A DNA stretch of 64,000 nt from Bordetella genomosp. 13 (lineage in GTDB: Bacteria > Pseudomonadota > Gammaproteobacteria > Burkholderiales > Burkholderiaceae_B). Every line of letters starts with the position of its first letter. The stretch's first letter is position 1. Made by a program: the position numbers and the translations under genes. Shown here in pieces: positions 63,631 through 64,000 of the stretch. The notes beneath the pieces are model-generated. The model did not search any database. It saw only the letters and a list, made by a program, of their open reading frames with translations, and had not been told where the DNA came from. The stretch covers positions 1 through 64,000 of the forward strand of contig NZ_CP021111.1 in assembly GCF_002119665.1 (NCBI RefSeq), given 5' to 3'.

Positions 63631-64000
63631 TTATGACTCGCGCGCGGGCGGCGGCGTCAACGGCAGCCGCGATTCCTTCAGGCTGCGCAGCACGAAGCCC
63701 GACTTGCTGTGCCGGATGCCGGGGATGCGATACAGCCGCTCGCGCAGCAGCCTTTCATAGTCGCGCGTGTCGCGCACCGCGATGCGGATGTAGTAGTCGT
63801 AGTCGCCCGACACCAGAAAGGCCTCGAGCACCTCGGGAATCTCGGCCAGCGCGCGGCCGAACTCGTACAGTGTCTCCTCGCTGTGGCTTTCCAGCGTGAC
63901 GTGGACGATGACCGTGTCGGTGTAGCCCAGGCTGGCGGGGTCGATGTCGACGGTGTAGCCGCGGATGACCCCCGCTTTCTCCATGCGCTTGATGCGGTTC
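63631..64000 (-). CDS. Lrp/AsnC-family regulator, partial
   Basis: The window holds the last 122 or so codons. The protein continues beyond base 64000, and the missing part is the N-terminal helix-turn-helix. Visible sequence starts NRIKRMEKAGVIRGYTVDIDPASLGY, the end of the winged helix and the linker, followed by the RAM (amino-acid-binding) domain with VHVTLESHSEE, VLEAFLVSGDYDYYIRIAVRDTRDYERLL and ending LKESRLPLTPP. The family senses amino acids, often regulating transport or catabolism. Met63984 seen in the frame is not the true start. Confidence 0.9.
   Translation of the reverse strand, partial: NRIKRMEKAGVIRGYTVDIDPASLGYTDTVIVHVTLESHSEETLYEFGRALAEIPEVLEAFLVSGDYDYYIRIAVRDTRDYERLLRERLYRIPGIRHSKSGFVLRSLKESRLPLTPPPARES

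Overview
The window starts at the first base of dnaA and runs dnaA-dnaN-gyrB, the usual start of a circular bacterial chromosome. The high G+C, the DnaA and GyrB sequences, and the many orphan Bug-type (TctC family) periplasmic receptors point to a betaproteobacterium of the Alcaligenaceae, most likely Bordetella or a close relative such as Achromobacter. This placement is a recognition judgement, not a database result. I see no rRNA, tRNA, CRISPR array or insertion sequence. The replication origin would lie just before base 1.

Layout. (1) 1-5645: replication genes dnaA, dnaN, gyrB and a small periplasmic DUF1090 protein. (2) 6016-13515: a tightly packed seven-gene minus-strand operon of visibly lower G+C. 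It encodes CDP-deoxyhexose synthesis (rfbF, rfbG, a reductase), a polyprenyl-type glycosyltransferase, a flippase-like membrane protein, a FAD oxidoreductase and a GT-C-like membrane protein. It looks like an acquired surface-glycan islet. (3) 13970-21540: a LysR-controlled acyl-CoA catabolic cluster (two acyl-CoA dehydrogenases, CoA ligase, Bug receptor, RraA-type protein). (4) 21550-25255: a toxin-antitoxin pair with a frameshifted toxin, then an amidase, acylphosphatase and FMN-dependent L-lactate dehydrogenase. (5) 25313-32666: a second acyl-CoA cluster (LysR, Bug receptor, class III CoA transferase, two acyl-CoA dehydrogenases, crotonase, LysR). (6) 32821-37583: Bug receptor plus hydantoinase/oxoprolinase A and B subunits. 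(7) 37641-49605: a GntR regulator with a perfect 30-bp palindromic operator, a polyamine/opine-type ABC transporter, a four-subunit FAD/2Fe-2S amine or opine dehydrogenase set, a RidA imine hydrolase, then a Bug receptor and an UxaA-type dehydratase. (8) 49646-52539: a HigBA-like toxin-antitoxin pair, a DapA-family aldolase and its divergent LysR. (9) 52640-58543: cytosine deaminase with a complete BMP-type nucleobase/nucleoside ABC transporter. (10) 58845-64000: DedA-rhodanese fusion, ketopantoate-reductase-like gene, flavin reductase, deoxyribosyltransferase-like gene, ribB under an FMN riboswitch, a SET-domain protein with a poly-lysine tail, and the end of an Lrp/AsnC regulator.

Functionally, most of the window is a set of independent uptake-plus-catabolism modules, each with its own LysR or GntR regulator and usually an orphan solute receptor. 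The exceptions are the replication genes and the glycan islet. Points most worth a second look are the glycan islet, the opine/imine oxidation module with its operator, the crotonase lacking both catalytic glutamates, the broken toxin, and the SET protein.
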